Part shown: positions 7,961-14,491 of the stretch, piece after piece
Numbering within the stretch: the first letter of the stretch is position 1
How the letters are laid out: each line of letters starts with the position of its first letter
Source of the DNA: JABCPE02 sp963506915
Lineage (GTDB): Bacteria > Bacteroidota > Bacteroidia > Flavobacteriales > Weeksellaceae
Assembly (NCBI GenBank): GCA_963506915.1
Contig: CAUORE010000038.1
Coordinates: forward strand, 1 to 16,568
Reading direction: 5' to 3'
Length of the DNA: 16,568 nt
Notes under the pieces: generated by a model
Seen by the model: only the letters and a program-made list of their open reading frames with translations
What the model was told of the DNA's origin: nothing
Database searches by the model: none
Position numbers and translations under genes: made by a program

Positions 7961-7985
7961 AAGGCTTCCCATTTTGGGAAGCCTT
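7961..7985. terminator. Terminator hairpin between dpp11 and the SRP RNA gene
   Basis: A perfect 10-bp stem AAGGCTTCCC/GGGAAGCCTT (7961-7970 with 7976-7985) with a 5-nt loop, 18 nt after the dpp11 stop. On the plus strand it is followed by A residues and not a T run, so it is atypical for that direction. The gene on its other side (SRP RNA, minus strand) already ends at its own T6 run. Confidence 0.65.
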
Positions 7986-8020
7986 AAAAATTAACAAATA
8001 TGAAACAAAATTTATCCAAT

Positions 8021-8119
8021 AAAAAAGGCAAGCTACCTACATCACACCGCTACAACCGATTACCTTTGCTGCGTTCCCACCCTGGAGGATTTTCAGGAGC
8101 TGGTTGTGTAGGACTTGCC
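8021..8119 (-). ncRNA. ffs: Signal recognition particle RNA, small bacterial type
   Basis: The minus strand encodes a roughly 99-nt hairpin RNA. Its apical domain IV reads CAGG-GUG-GGAA-CGC-AGCA (plus coordinates 8067-8084, tetraloop at 8074-8077). This is the invariant SRP layout: the asymmetric loop strands CAGG and AGCA around a 3-bp stem with a GGAA tetraloop, which the Ffh M domain binds. Lower stem segments pair as expected: GGCAAG with CUUGCC, CCUAC with GUAGG, and ACAACC with GGUUGU. The 3' stem runs directly into six U residues (8026-8021), giving an intrinsic terminator. A full promoter lies immediately upstream. The RNA joins Ffh, encoded at 14492-15862, for co-translational targeting of membrane proteins. 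A 62-codon frame on the opposite strand is a chance ORF. Confidence 0.93.
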
Positions 8120-8123
8120 GTGG

Positions 8124-8153
8124 CAAATATAGTGAATTATTTATTAATTCCAA
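8124..8153 (-). promoter_or_regulatory. Promoter of the SRP RNA gene
   Basis: On the minus strand, TTG (8151-8153), exactly 19 nt, then TATATTTG (8124-8131), a complete Bacteroidetes promoter. The predicted start, about 7 nt past the -7 box, falls near 8116-8119. This agrees with the 5' end expected from the GGCAAG/CTTGCC terminal stem. Confidence 0.8.
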
Positions 8154-8221
8154 GAATGGAAATTTTAAAAATCAGAGAAAATATATAACTATTTGATTTA
8201 TAGTGATTAAATAATTTAGCC

Positions 8222-8251
8222 TTGATGTTATTTTCTTTTTGTGTAAATTTG
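8222..8251 (+). promoter_or_regulatory. Promoter of the glycosyltransferase operon
   Basis: TTG at 8222-8224, 19-nt spacer, TAAATTTG at 8244-8251, the same spacing as the SRP RNA promoter on the other strand. Transcription should begin near 8258, about 17 nt before the ATG at 8275. Confidence 0.75.
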
Positions 8252-8274
8252 TGGATTGTATTTGATTTTTAGAA

Positions 8275-9228
8275 ATGAATTTATCTATAGTTATCCCTTT
8301 ATTGAATGAGGAGGAATCCCTGAAAGAGCTTTTTTCTAGGATTGATAAGGTGTGTGTGGCGAACCAGCTTTCGTATGAAATTTGGTTTGTAGATGATGGT
8401 AGTACGGATAAATCTTGGGAAATTATAGAGGGATTTTGCAGGGAAAATGACCATATCCATGGAATAAAGTTTTCCAGAAATTATGGGAAATCACAGGCGC
8501 TGCATGCGGCATTTGAGAAAGTGTCTGGAGATGTGGTGATTACAATGGATGCTGATTTACAGGACTTTCCAGAGGAAATTCCAGAGCTGTACGATATGGT
8601 AATCAATGGAAATTATGACATCGTGTCTGGCTGGAAAAAGAAAAGATTTGACAATGTAATGACTAAAAACCTGCCGTCTAAGCTCTTCAATGCAGCAGCG
8701 AGAAAGGTTTCTGGAGTGTATCTGCACGATTTCAACTGCGGTCTGAAAGCCTATAAAAAACAAGTCGTAAAATCCATAGATGTCTATGGCGATATGCACC
8801 GATATATTCCTGTTTTGGCGGCGAATGCTGGTTTTAAGCGTATTACAGAGAAAGAAGTGAAACATCAGGCAAGACCTTACGGAAGTTCTAAATTTGGGAC
8901 AGAACGCTTTATTCGTGGCTTTTTGGATTTGGTTACACTTTGGTTTATCAGTCGTTTTGGCGGGCGACCGATGCACTTTTTCGGAGCGGTCGGTACTTTG
9001 ATGTTTATTATCGGTTTCCTTTCAGCATTTTGGCTTGGAGTTTCCAAACTGATAGCAGTCTATGTTCACAAACAATACGGACACCTAATCGCCGATAATC
9101 CGTGGTTTTTCATCTCGCTGACGATGATGATTTTGGGAACTTTGCTTTTTATAGGAGGATTTCTCGGAGAGATGATTATCAGAACCAATAGAGAACACAA
9201 AAATTATAATATAGAAGAACAAATTTAA
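8275..9228 (+). CDS. Family 2 glycosyltransferase, DPM1/GtrB-like (polyprenyl-phosphate sugar transferase)
   Basis: A 317-residue inner-membrane glycosyltransferase with a GT-A fold. The N terminus SIVIPLLNEEESL is the family's first strand. VDDGSTDKSW (39-48) and the metal-binding MDADLQD (91-97) bind the nucleotide sugar. FNCGLKAYK (153-161) and the HQARPYGSSKFG segment (197-208) are typical of polyprenyl-phosphate transferases such as dolichol-phosphate mannosyltransferase, GtrB and ArnC. Two C-terminal transmembrane helices (about 234-260 and 277-300) anchor it, as in GtrB. It probably loads a sugar from a UDP or GDP donor onto undecaprenyl phosphate for later transfer outside the membrane; the sugar cannot be read from the sequence. 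It is the first gene of a four-gene unit, and the next ATG follows after one base. Confidence 0.88.
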   Translation: MNLSIVIPLLNEEESLKELFSRIDKVCVANQLSYEIWFVDDGSTDKSWEIIEGFCRENDHIHGIKFSRNYGKSQALHAAFEKVSGDVVITMDADLQDFPEEIPELYDMVINGNYDIVSGWKKKRFDNVMTKNLPSKLFNAAARKVSGVYLHDFNCGLKAYKKQVVKSIDVYGDMHRYIPVLAANAGFKRITEKEVKHQARPYGSSKFGTERFIRGFLDLVTLWFISRFGGRPMHFFGAVGTLMFIIGFLSAFWLGVSKLIAVYVHKQYGHLIADNPWFFISLTMMILGTLLFIGGFLGEMIIRTNREHKNYNIEEQI

Positions 9229-9229
9229 G

Positions 9230-9628
9230 ATGAACAGCATATCATTTGGGAAAACCACCATAACGAGTTATCCAGAATATTTCGAGATTACAGATAACAA
9301 AAAAACGAGTAAACTGCTTTATTTATCGGCTTCTTTCGTGTTTATTGCTATCTATTTGTTTGACTTGTATCAGAATGATTTTGACTTTGGTAAGGTTTCT
9401 CATTTTAAGACTATTTCGGCGGTGCTTTGGCTGGTGATTTTTGCTCTTCAATTTTGGCTAATTAACACAGAAAGTAAGATTGAAAAATCTAAAATCAAGG
9501 AAGTAGTGGTGAGAAAAAACCGATGGGCTTCCATAGTGATTCATTACGGAGACAAAAAGCGTAAAATAGATGGTTTTAGCCAAGATGAAGCAGAGCAGAT
9601 TATAAAATTTTTGATGAATAATAGATGA
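9230..9628 (+). CDS. Small two-TM membrane protein, unknown function
   Basis: A 132-residue protein I do not recognise. Two predicted transmembrane helices (about 28-46 and 61-79) flank a short loop. The C-terminal half is basic and beta/alpha-like (IKEVVVRKNRWASIVIHYGDKKRKIDGFSQDEAEQIIKFL), resembling the small PH-like domains seen after twin helices in some bacterial membrane proteins; that resemblance is only a suggestion. The start is one base after the glycosyltransferase stop, and the end overlaps the next gene in an ATGA, so translation is probably coupled. Its conserved place between a glycosyltransferase and a DUF2807 lipoprotein would be worth testing in relatives. Confidence 0.8.
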   Translation: MNSISFGKTTITSYPEYFEITDNKKTSKLLYLSASFVFIAIYLFDLYQNDFDFGKVSHFKTISAVLWLVIFALQFWLINTESKIEKSKIKEVVVRKNRWASIVIHYGDKKRKIDGFSQDEAEQIIKFLMNNR

Positions 9629-10320
9629 AAAACCTCCTCTACATAGTCGTTGTTTTGGTGCTGATTTCTTGTGGGAAAATTCAGCCCGAAGGCAGTGAAA
9701 TAAAAACGCAAGAGGTGAAGATAGAGGAATTTAGCGCTTTGTATTTAGAAGGGAATTTCAAAGTGTCCTATATACAAAGCACTGAAAATAAACTGATAGT
9801 GGAGACTTATCCTAATATTTTTGAAAATTTAAAAATCAAAGTTAAGGATAAAGAATTGACTATCAGCGAGAAAAGAAAAACCGAAGGGGTGGAAGTGTAT
9901 AACATTATTTTGTATTCTTCTGGGAAAATTTCTAAAATGAAAATGCAGAATTCAGCAGAATTTAATATTTCCAGCCAAATGATGATGGATGATTTTAGCC
10001 TGAAAATGGAAGATAATACGAAATTTACAGGGGCTATTTTATCCAATAAGACTGAGATAAATCTCTATGATAATGCTCGGCTGGAGATGTTTGGGAAAAC
10101 ACTGGAAGCAGAAGTGGTGATGAGGGATTCTGCTGTGATGGTGTCGCCGTATTGGTTTGTAAATAACTTGAAAATCAAGGCTGAAGATGATGTTTCGGCG
10201 GAAATTTCGGTTGATGAAAAATTAGAAGGAAAACTAAAAAACAATGCGAAACTAAGCTATACGGGCAATCCTGTAAAGAAAGTTTTGGAGGAAGATAAGG
10301 CATTAATAATAAAAAAATAA
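9625..10320 (+). CDS. DUF2807 family lipoprotein (GIN-type head domain)
   Basis: A 231-residue lipoprotein. Residues 1-15 are a hydrophobic signal followed by Cys16 in LISCGK, a good lipobox. The mature part matches the DUF2807 pattern, the 'putative auto-transporter adhesin, head GIN domain' family common in Bacteroidetes: an opening EFSALYLEGNFKVSYIQ strand, LIVETYPNIFENLKIKV, and then repeated short strands in which a DNA, DSA or NNA-like turn recurs (MQNSAEF, LYDNARL, MRDSAVM, LKNNAKL), giving a right-handed beta-helix-like stack. The function is unknown; members are cell-envelope proteins. Its ATG overlaps the upstream stop (ATGA), and the phosphosugar mutase starts 17 nt after its stop, so all four genes should share one transcript. 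Confidence 0.82.
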   Translation: MKNLLYIVVVLVLISCGKIQPEGSEIKTQEVKIEEFSALYLEGNFKVSYIQSTENKLIVETYPNIFENLKIKVKDKELTISEKRKTEGVEVYNIILYSSGKISKMKMQNSAEFNISSQMMMDDFSLKMEDNTKFTGAILSNKTEINLYDNARLEMFGKTLEAEVVMRDSAVMVSPYWFVNNLKIKAEDDVSAEISVDEKLEGKLKNNAKLSYTGNPVKKVLEEDKALIIKK

Positions 10321-10337
10321 ACTATAAAATTAAAAGT

Positions 10338-12050
10338 ATGACAACAATAGAAAAAGCAAAGCTTTGGCTTTCAGAGTCTTTTGATGAAGAGACAAGAGCT
10401 AAAGTTCAGCAGTTGATAGATGAAAATGGAGCAGAACTGGAAGATTCTTTTTATAAAGAGTTAGAATTTGGGACAGGAGGAATGCGAGGAGTGATGGGCG
10501 TGGGAACCAATAGGCTCAATAAATATACCCTTGGACAAGCTACCCAAGGACTTGCAAACTACCTGCATCAGCAGTTTAAAGGCGAAACTATCAAAGTAGC
10601 TATCGCCTATGATGTGAGAAATAATTCCAAAGAATTTGGGAAAGTAGTAGCGGATGTGCTGACGGCTAATGGAATCCGTGTTTTACTTTTCAAGGAACAC
10701 CGCCCTACGCCAGAGCTTTCTTTCACGGTGAGAGATAAAAAATGTAATGCTGGAATCGTACTTACAGCATCACACAACCCGCCTGAATACAATGGTTACA
10801 AGGTTTATTGGAATGATGGCGCACAGATTGTTCCGCCGAATGATGAGGCGATTATCAAAGAGGTGTATTCCGTTAAATTTCAGGATATTAAGTTTAATGG
10901 AAATGATGATTTGATAGAATGGATAGGCGAGGAGCAGGATGATGTTTATATAGATGCTTGTATGCAAAACTCTCTTTATCAGAATGTTGGGAGAGATAAT
11001 CTGAATATCGTTTTCACCTCTATCCATGGAACAACTTACACCACAATTCCGAAAGCCCTTAAAAAGGCAGGATTTGCAAAGGTGGATTTGGTGAGAGAGC
11101 AGATGATTCCAAGTGGAAATTTCCCAACCGTGGAAAGCCCTAATCCAGAAGAGCCTGCGGCTCTTACTATGGCGACGAACTTGGCAGAAATTACCAATGC
11201 AGATATTGTTATCGGCTGTGACCCAGATGGGGATAGACTCGGCATCGCAGTTAGAAATCTTGAAGGGAAAATCCAGCTGCTTAATGGAAACCAGACCAAT
11301 ACTATCCTGACTTATTACATCCTTGACCAATGGAAAAAAGCAGGAAAAATCACAGGAAGTGAGTTCATCGGTTCTACTATCGTGACTTCGGATATTTTCT
11401 TTGATATTGCTAAAAAATATGGAATAGAGTGCAAGGCGGGACTTACAGGCTTTAAATGGATTGGTAAAATGATTCGCGAAGCCGAAGGCAAACAAAAATT
11501 CGTCTGCGGAGGAGAGGAGAGTTTTGGCTTTATGACAGGGGATTTCGTGAGAGATAAGGACTCGTGCGGTTCTATCCTTCTTGCCTGCGAAATAGCAGCA
11601 TGGTGCAAGGCTCAGGGCAGCAGTATTTTCCAGTATATGATAGAGATTTATAAGGATTTAGGGCTTTATCAAGAGGCGCTGGTCAATGTGGTAAGAAAAG
11701 GAAGAGAAGGAGCAGAGGAAATCAAAAAAATGATGTCAGACTTCCGTAATAATCCAGTGAAAGAACTAGCAGGTTCTAAAGTGGTTCTTGTGAAAGATTT
11801 TCAGGAGCAGACCGCATGGGATTTAGTAAAAGATGAAAAAGTAGAAATGGCCGATATTCCTAAGTCTAATGTGCTGATATACTACACGGAAGACGGCACG
11901 AAAGTAGCCATCCGCCCATCAGGAACGGAACCAAAAATTAAGTTCTATTTCTCTGTGAAAAGTAATATTTCATCTGAGAGCGAATATGCTGGTCAAGTTG
12001 ACAAATTAAATCATAAAATAGAGCAAATCAAGAAGGATTTGAGTTTATAA
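10338..12050 (+). CDS. Phosphoglucomutase/phosphomannomutase (alpha-D-phosphohexomutase family)
   Basis: A 570-residue cytosolic enzyme that interconverts hexose 1-phosphate and 6-phosphate, supplying glucose 1-phosphate or mannose 1-phosphate for nucleotide sugars. All four family sites are present: the phosphoserine loop TASHNPPEYNGYKVY with Ser145, the Mg2+ loop DPDGDR (Asp295, Asp297, Asp299), the sugar-binding loop GGEESFG (391-397), and the C-terminal phosphate-binding loop RPSGTEPKIKFY (from Arg526). The N-terminal ELEFGTGGMRGVMGVGTNRLN and the length near 570 fit the long PgcA/PGM2-like subgroup found in Firmicutes and Bacteroidetes. The preference for glucose or mannose cannot be told here. 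It is the last gene of the operon that begins with the glycosyltransferase, for which it could supply sugar precursors, and is followed by a terminator. Confidence 0.94.
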   Translation: MTTIEKAKLWLSESFDEETRAKVQQLIDENGAELEDSFYKELEFGTGGMRGVMGVGTNRLNKYTLGQATQGLANYLHQQFKGETIKVAIAYDVRNNSKEFGKVVADVLTANGIRVLLFKEHRPTPELSFTVRDKKCNAGIVLTASHNPPEYNGYKVYWNDGAQIVPPNDEAIIKEVYSVKFQDIKFNGNDDLIEWIGEEQDDVYIDACMQNSLYQNVGRDNLNIVFTSIHGTTYTTIPKALKKAGFAKVDLVREQMIPSGNFPTVESPNPEEPAALTMATNLAEITNADIVIGCDPDGDRLGIAVRNLEGKIQLLNGNQTNTILTYYILDQWKKAGKITGSEFIGSTIVTSDIFFDIAKKYGIECKAGLTGFKWIGKMIREAEGKQKFVCGGEESFGFMTGDFVRDKDSCGSILLACEIAAWCKAQGSSIFQYMIEIYKDLGLYQEALVNVVRKGREGAEEIKKMMSDFRNNPVKELAGSKVVLVKDFQEQTAWDLVKDEKVEMADIPKSNVLIYYTEDGTKVAIRPSGTEPKIKFYFSVKSNISSESEYAGQVDKLNHKIEQIKKDLSL

Positions 12051-12053
12051 TTA

Positions 12054-12090
12054 TTACTCCCTGTTGTGTATGATGGGGAGTAAAATTTTT
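12054..12090 (+). terminator. Terminator of the four-gene operon
   Basis: An 8-bp stem TTACTCCC/GGGAGTAA (12054-12061 with 12076-12083), a 14-nt loop and a T run at 12086-12090, directly after the mutase stop codon. Confidence 0.75.
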
Positions 12091-12106
12091 GAATAAGGTA
12101 TTGTTT

Positions 12107-12137
12107 TTGGTCAGTTTGTAAAGTTTTTTTACTTTTA
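12107..12137 (+). promoter_or_regulatory. Possible promoter of the SH3-kdsB-LolA-like operon
   Basis: TTG at 12107-12109, a 20-nt spacer and TACTTTTA at 12130-12137, one base off the TAnnTTTG -7 consensus. The start would be near 12144, about 13 nt before the ATG. Confidence 0.4.
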
Positions 12138-12156
12138 ACCGCTTAAATTTTTTATA

Positions 12157-13002
12157 ATGAAGAAGCTGGGAATTTTATGTTTTTTTATTCTTTGTATCTG
12201 GGTATCAGCTCAGAACAATGAAGAAGTCTATTTTGGAAGTTATACTTTTGATAAAAAAGTAGCCCAAAAAGTAATGGTATCAGATGCAAAAGTAAGGGAA
12301 CAACCTAGCTATAAGTCTAATAAAATAGACAGCCTGCAGATAGGCGATGCTGTTAATATTACTAACATTACTACTCATACGCATTCTGCGGGGCTTCGTG
12401 AAGCACCTTGGTATGAAATCAGCTATAAGAAAAATAATCAGCTGAAAAAAGGCTATATCTGGGGCGGAAATCTTGCTTTGTGGCATCAGAAAAAGAATGG
12501 CGTAGAGTTTCTTTTTGGGGCTGTGGGAACGGTCAGTAAGGATGGAGGAGCTTATAAACAGGTGAAAATGGAGGTTCTGGCGCTGGAAAACAATAAAGTA
12601 ATAGATAAGCATAATTTTCTTGTTGATAATCTGCATTTTACAAGTATGGAGATACTAAACAACAAGGGACTTTCAGGAATAAAATCCGTGATAAGGGTAG
12701 AAAACTCAGGCGAGGCGTGTGGAATCCCTACCAATACGCAGTATCTTCTGTGGAATGGGAAGAATTTTTTCCCTTTGGATTTGTTGATGAATGTGGGGGA
12801 TGCAGGTGTTTTTTATCATAGTGAAGAATATATTTTTCCGAGTGATAAAGGAGGTGTGAAATCTAAAATCATCATGAAAATGGAAGAGGCAGAATTCGAT
12901 GAAGATGACAATGAAAAAGAAACTCCGATAAATCAAAAAACAGATGAAAAAACATTTATTTGGGATGGAAAAACCTTATCTCAAATATTGAAATTAAAGT
13001 AA
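12157..13002 (+). CDS. Exported protein with bacterial SH3-like domain, unknown function
   Basis: A 281-residue protein with a signal peptide (MKKLGILCFFILCIWVSAQ, cleavage about residue 18-19). Residues about 38-108 look like a bacterial SH3 domain: KVREQPSYKSNKIDSLQIGDAVNI, then WYEISYKKNNQLKKGYIWGGNLAL, the usual 'W-Y-x-V...G-Y-V' pattern of peptide- or cell-wall-binding SH3b modules. The remainder (about 115-281) is beta-rich with an acidic stretch (EEAEFDEDDNEKE) near the end and matches nothing I can name. A periplasmic or surface location is expected. kdsB starts 3 nt after its stop, so it leads a three-gene unit with kdsB and the LolA-like gene, pointing loosely to envelope upkeep. 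Confidence 0.75.
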   Translation: MKKLGILCFFILCIWVSAQNNEEVYFGSYTFDKKVAQKVMVSDAKVREQPSYKSNKIDSLQIGDAVNITNITTHTHSAGLREAPWYEISYKKNNQLKKGYIWGGNLALWHQKKNGVEFLFGAVGTVSKDGGAYKQVKMEVLALENNKVIDKHNFLVDNLHFTSMEILNNKGLSGIKSVIRVENSGEACGIPTNTQYLLWNGKNFFPLDLLMNVGDAGVFYHSEEYIFPSDKGGVKSKIIMKMEEAEFDEDDNEKETPINQKTDEKTFIWDGKTLSQILKLK

Positions 13003-13005
13003 AAA

Positions 13006-13746
13006 ATGAAAAAAAATAAAATAATAGCCGTTATCCCTGCTCGATACGAGGCGAGCCGTTTCCCAGGGAAGCTTATGCAGCTTTTGGGCGAGAAAACTGT
13101 CATTACCACTACTTACCAAAATGTGGTGGAAACAGGCTTGTTTGATGAGGTTTTCGTGGCTACGGATTCAGAAATTGTTTTTAATGAAATAAAAAACGCA
13201 GGGGGAAAAGCCCTGATGACAGGTCAGCATGAAACAGGCAGTGACCGCATCGCAGAAGCTGTGCAGAACATCGACTGTGATATAGTGGTGAATGTCCAAG
13301 GTGATGAACCTTTCCTAAAAACAGAACCACTGAAACAGCTGATTTCTGTCTTTGAGGCTGATGACAAGAAGGAAATTTCTCTGGCATCGCTGAAAATTCA
13401 TTTGACAGAAAAACAAGAAATAGAAAGCCCGAATAATGTAAAAGTAATTACGGATAAAGATGGTTTTGCCCTGTATTTCAGCCGTTCTGTGATTCCTTAT
13501 CCAAGAGAAGAGAAGGGCATAAAATATTTTAAACATATCGGCGTTTATGCTTTTAGACGAGAGGCTTTGCTTAACTTTGCAAGACTTCCGATGAAACCTT
13601 TGGAAATTGCTGAAAAAATAGAATGTCTCCGCTATCTGGAATACGGCATGAAAATCAAGATGATAGAGACCAATTTCGTGGGCGTGGGGATAGATGTTCC
13701 AGAGGATTTGGAAAAGGCAAGAGAAATTTTAAGAAGAAACCAATAA
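13006..13746 (+). CDS. kdsB: 3-deoxy-manno-octulosonate cytidylyltransferase (CMP-Kdo synthetase)
   Basis: KdsB activates Kdo with CTP to CMP-Kdo, the donor used to attach Kdo to lipid A in the cytoplasm. The 246-residue product has the usual length and all main motifs: the CTP loop IPARYEASRFPGKL (10-23), ATDSE (52-56), the Kdo-binding TGSDRIAEA (77-85), NVQGDEP (96-102) with the metal-binding Asp100, the FSRSVIPYPR segment, IGVYAFRREAL, EIAEKIECLRYLEYG (with the conserved Glu and Arg), and C-terminal VGIDVPEDLEKA with Asp230. It shows that the organism makes Kdo-containing lipopolysaccharide. The start follows the SH3-protein stop by 3 nt, and the next gene starts 17 nt after the kdsB stop, so the three genes probably form one transcript. 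Confidence 0.96.
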   Translation: MKKNKIIAVIPARYEASRFPGKLMQLLGEKTVITTTYQNVVETGLFDEVFVATDSEIVFNEIKNAGGKALMTGQHETGSDRIAEAVQNIDCDIVVNVQGDEPFLKTEPLKQLISVFEADDKKEISLASLKIHLTEKQEIESPNNVKVITDKDGFALYFSRSVIPYPREEKGIKYFKHIGVYAFRREALLNFARLPMKPLEIAEKIECLRYLEYGMKIKMIETNFVGVGIDVPEDLEKAREILRRNQ

Positions 13747-13763
13747 ACCATAAAAAAAATAAC

Positions 13764-14426
13764 ATGAGAAAAATATTTCTAATAACCTTGGTATTTTTAG
13801 CGCAAATATTTTCTGCCCAGACTGCGGCTCAGATTATTGATAAAAATATCCAAAATACAGGAGGTTTAGTCCAGTGGAAACTGCTGAATACCATTCTGCT
13901 TCAGGGCAAAGTGATTTTGGGAGTGAATGAGGAATATCCTGTGAAAATCTACCAAGCCAGACCGAATCTTACCAAAACCATCGTGGTAAATGGGAAAAAA
14001 GAGCAGGTGATAGAGGGCTATGACGGGAAAAAGGGCTACGCTATGAACTACGCCGTTAATAAACTCCAAGAATACCCGAACTATAAGCCAGAGAGCTTCG
14101 ATACGGATTTTATCAATTATGAGCAAAAGGGCTTCACGGCGGAGCTTTTGGGAGTAGAAAAGCTCGGAGATAAGGAAGTTTTCAAAGTAGAACTTACCAA
14201 GAATGTGAATAAAACCATTTACTATTTTGACAAGCTGTCTTATCTACTTTTAAAAGAGGAAAAAAGGGGAGAGACCATCACTTATTCTGATTACAAAAAG
14301 GTAGGAAATCTTCTGATGCCGTTTCGTATAGAGGCTTCTTCGCCGAAAAAAGATTCAGACTATGTGATGATTTTTAGTAAAATAGAACTAAACAAAGCCT
14401 TTAAAGACGATACTTTTAAATTCTAA
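13764..14426 (+). CDS. LolA-like exported protein (outer-membrane lipoprotein-sorting protein family)
   Basis: A 220-residue periplasmic protein with signal peptide MRKIFLITLVFLAQIFSAQ. The mature region opens with AAQIIDKNIQNTGGLVQWKLLNTILLQGKV, the pattern of Bacteroidetes proteins annotated as outer membrane lipoprotein-sorting (LolA/LppX-fold) proteins. Alternating strands follow (YPVKIYQARPNLTKTIV, QVIEGYDGKKGYAMNY), with a typical end: DYKKVGNLLMPFRIEA, then IELNKAFKDDTFKF. The frame stays open upstream into kdsB, but that part overlaps kdsB in another frame; the ATG at 13764, which gives the signal peptide, is clearly right. The LolA fold binds acyl chains, so a role in carrying lipid or lipoprotein is plausible. 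True LolA function is unproven, since this family has several paralogues in Bacteroidetes. Confidence 0.72.
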   Translation: MRKIFLITLVFLAQIFSAQTAAQIIDKNIQNTGGLVQWKLLNTILLQGKVILGVNEEYPVKIYQARPNLTKTIVVNGKKEQVIEGYDGKKGYAMNYAVNKLQEYPNYKPESFDTDFINYEQKGFTAELLGVEKLGDKEVFKVELTKNVNKTIYYFDKLSYLLLKEEKRGETITYSDYKKVGNLLMPFRIEASSPKKDSDYVMIFSKIELNKAFKDDTFKF

Positions 14427-14451
14427 AAAAAATCAAAATCTCGAAAAATAA

Positions 14452-14485
14452 AAAATCCCTTCTCTCACAGAAGGGATTTTCTTTT
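14452..14485. terminator. Bidirectional terminator between the LolA-like gene and ffh
   Basis: A perfect 12-bp stem AAAATCCCTTCT/AGAAGGGATTTT (14452-14463 with 14469-14480), a 5-nt loop, T-rich downstream on the plus strand and A-rich upstream, which gives U residues on the minus strand. It lies between two convergent genes and can serve both. Confidence 0.9.
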
Positions 14486-14491
14486 ATTCGT

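Noticed and set aside
8000..8188. 62-codon ORF on the plus strand
   Set aside because: It lies on the opposite strand of a well-supported SRP RNA gene, has no family resemblance, and its sequence is constrained by the RNA structure.
8557..8976. 139-codon ORF antisense to the glycosyltransferase
   Set aside because: It overlaps the catalytic core of a clear GT2 gene and has no recognisable features or promoter.
10770..11495. 241-codon ORF antisense to the phosphosugar mutase
   Set aside because: Long antisense shadow of a strongly conserved coding region; the predicted protein shows no recognisable motifs.
13623..13763. Upstream extension of the LolA-like frame
   Set aside because: It overlaps kdsB in another frame, is rich in Arg and Asp, and precedes an obvious signal peptide at 13764.
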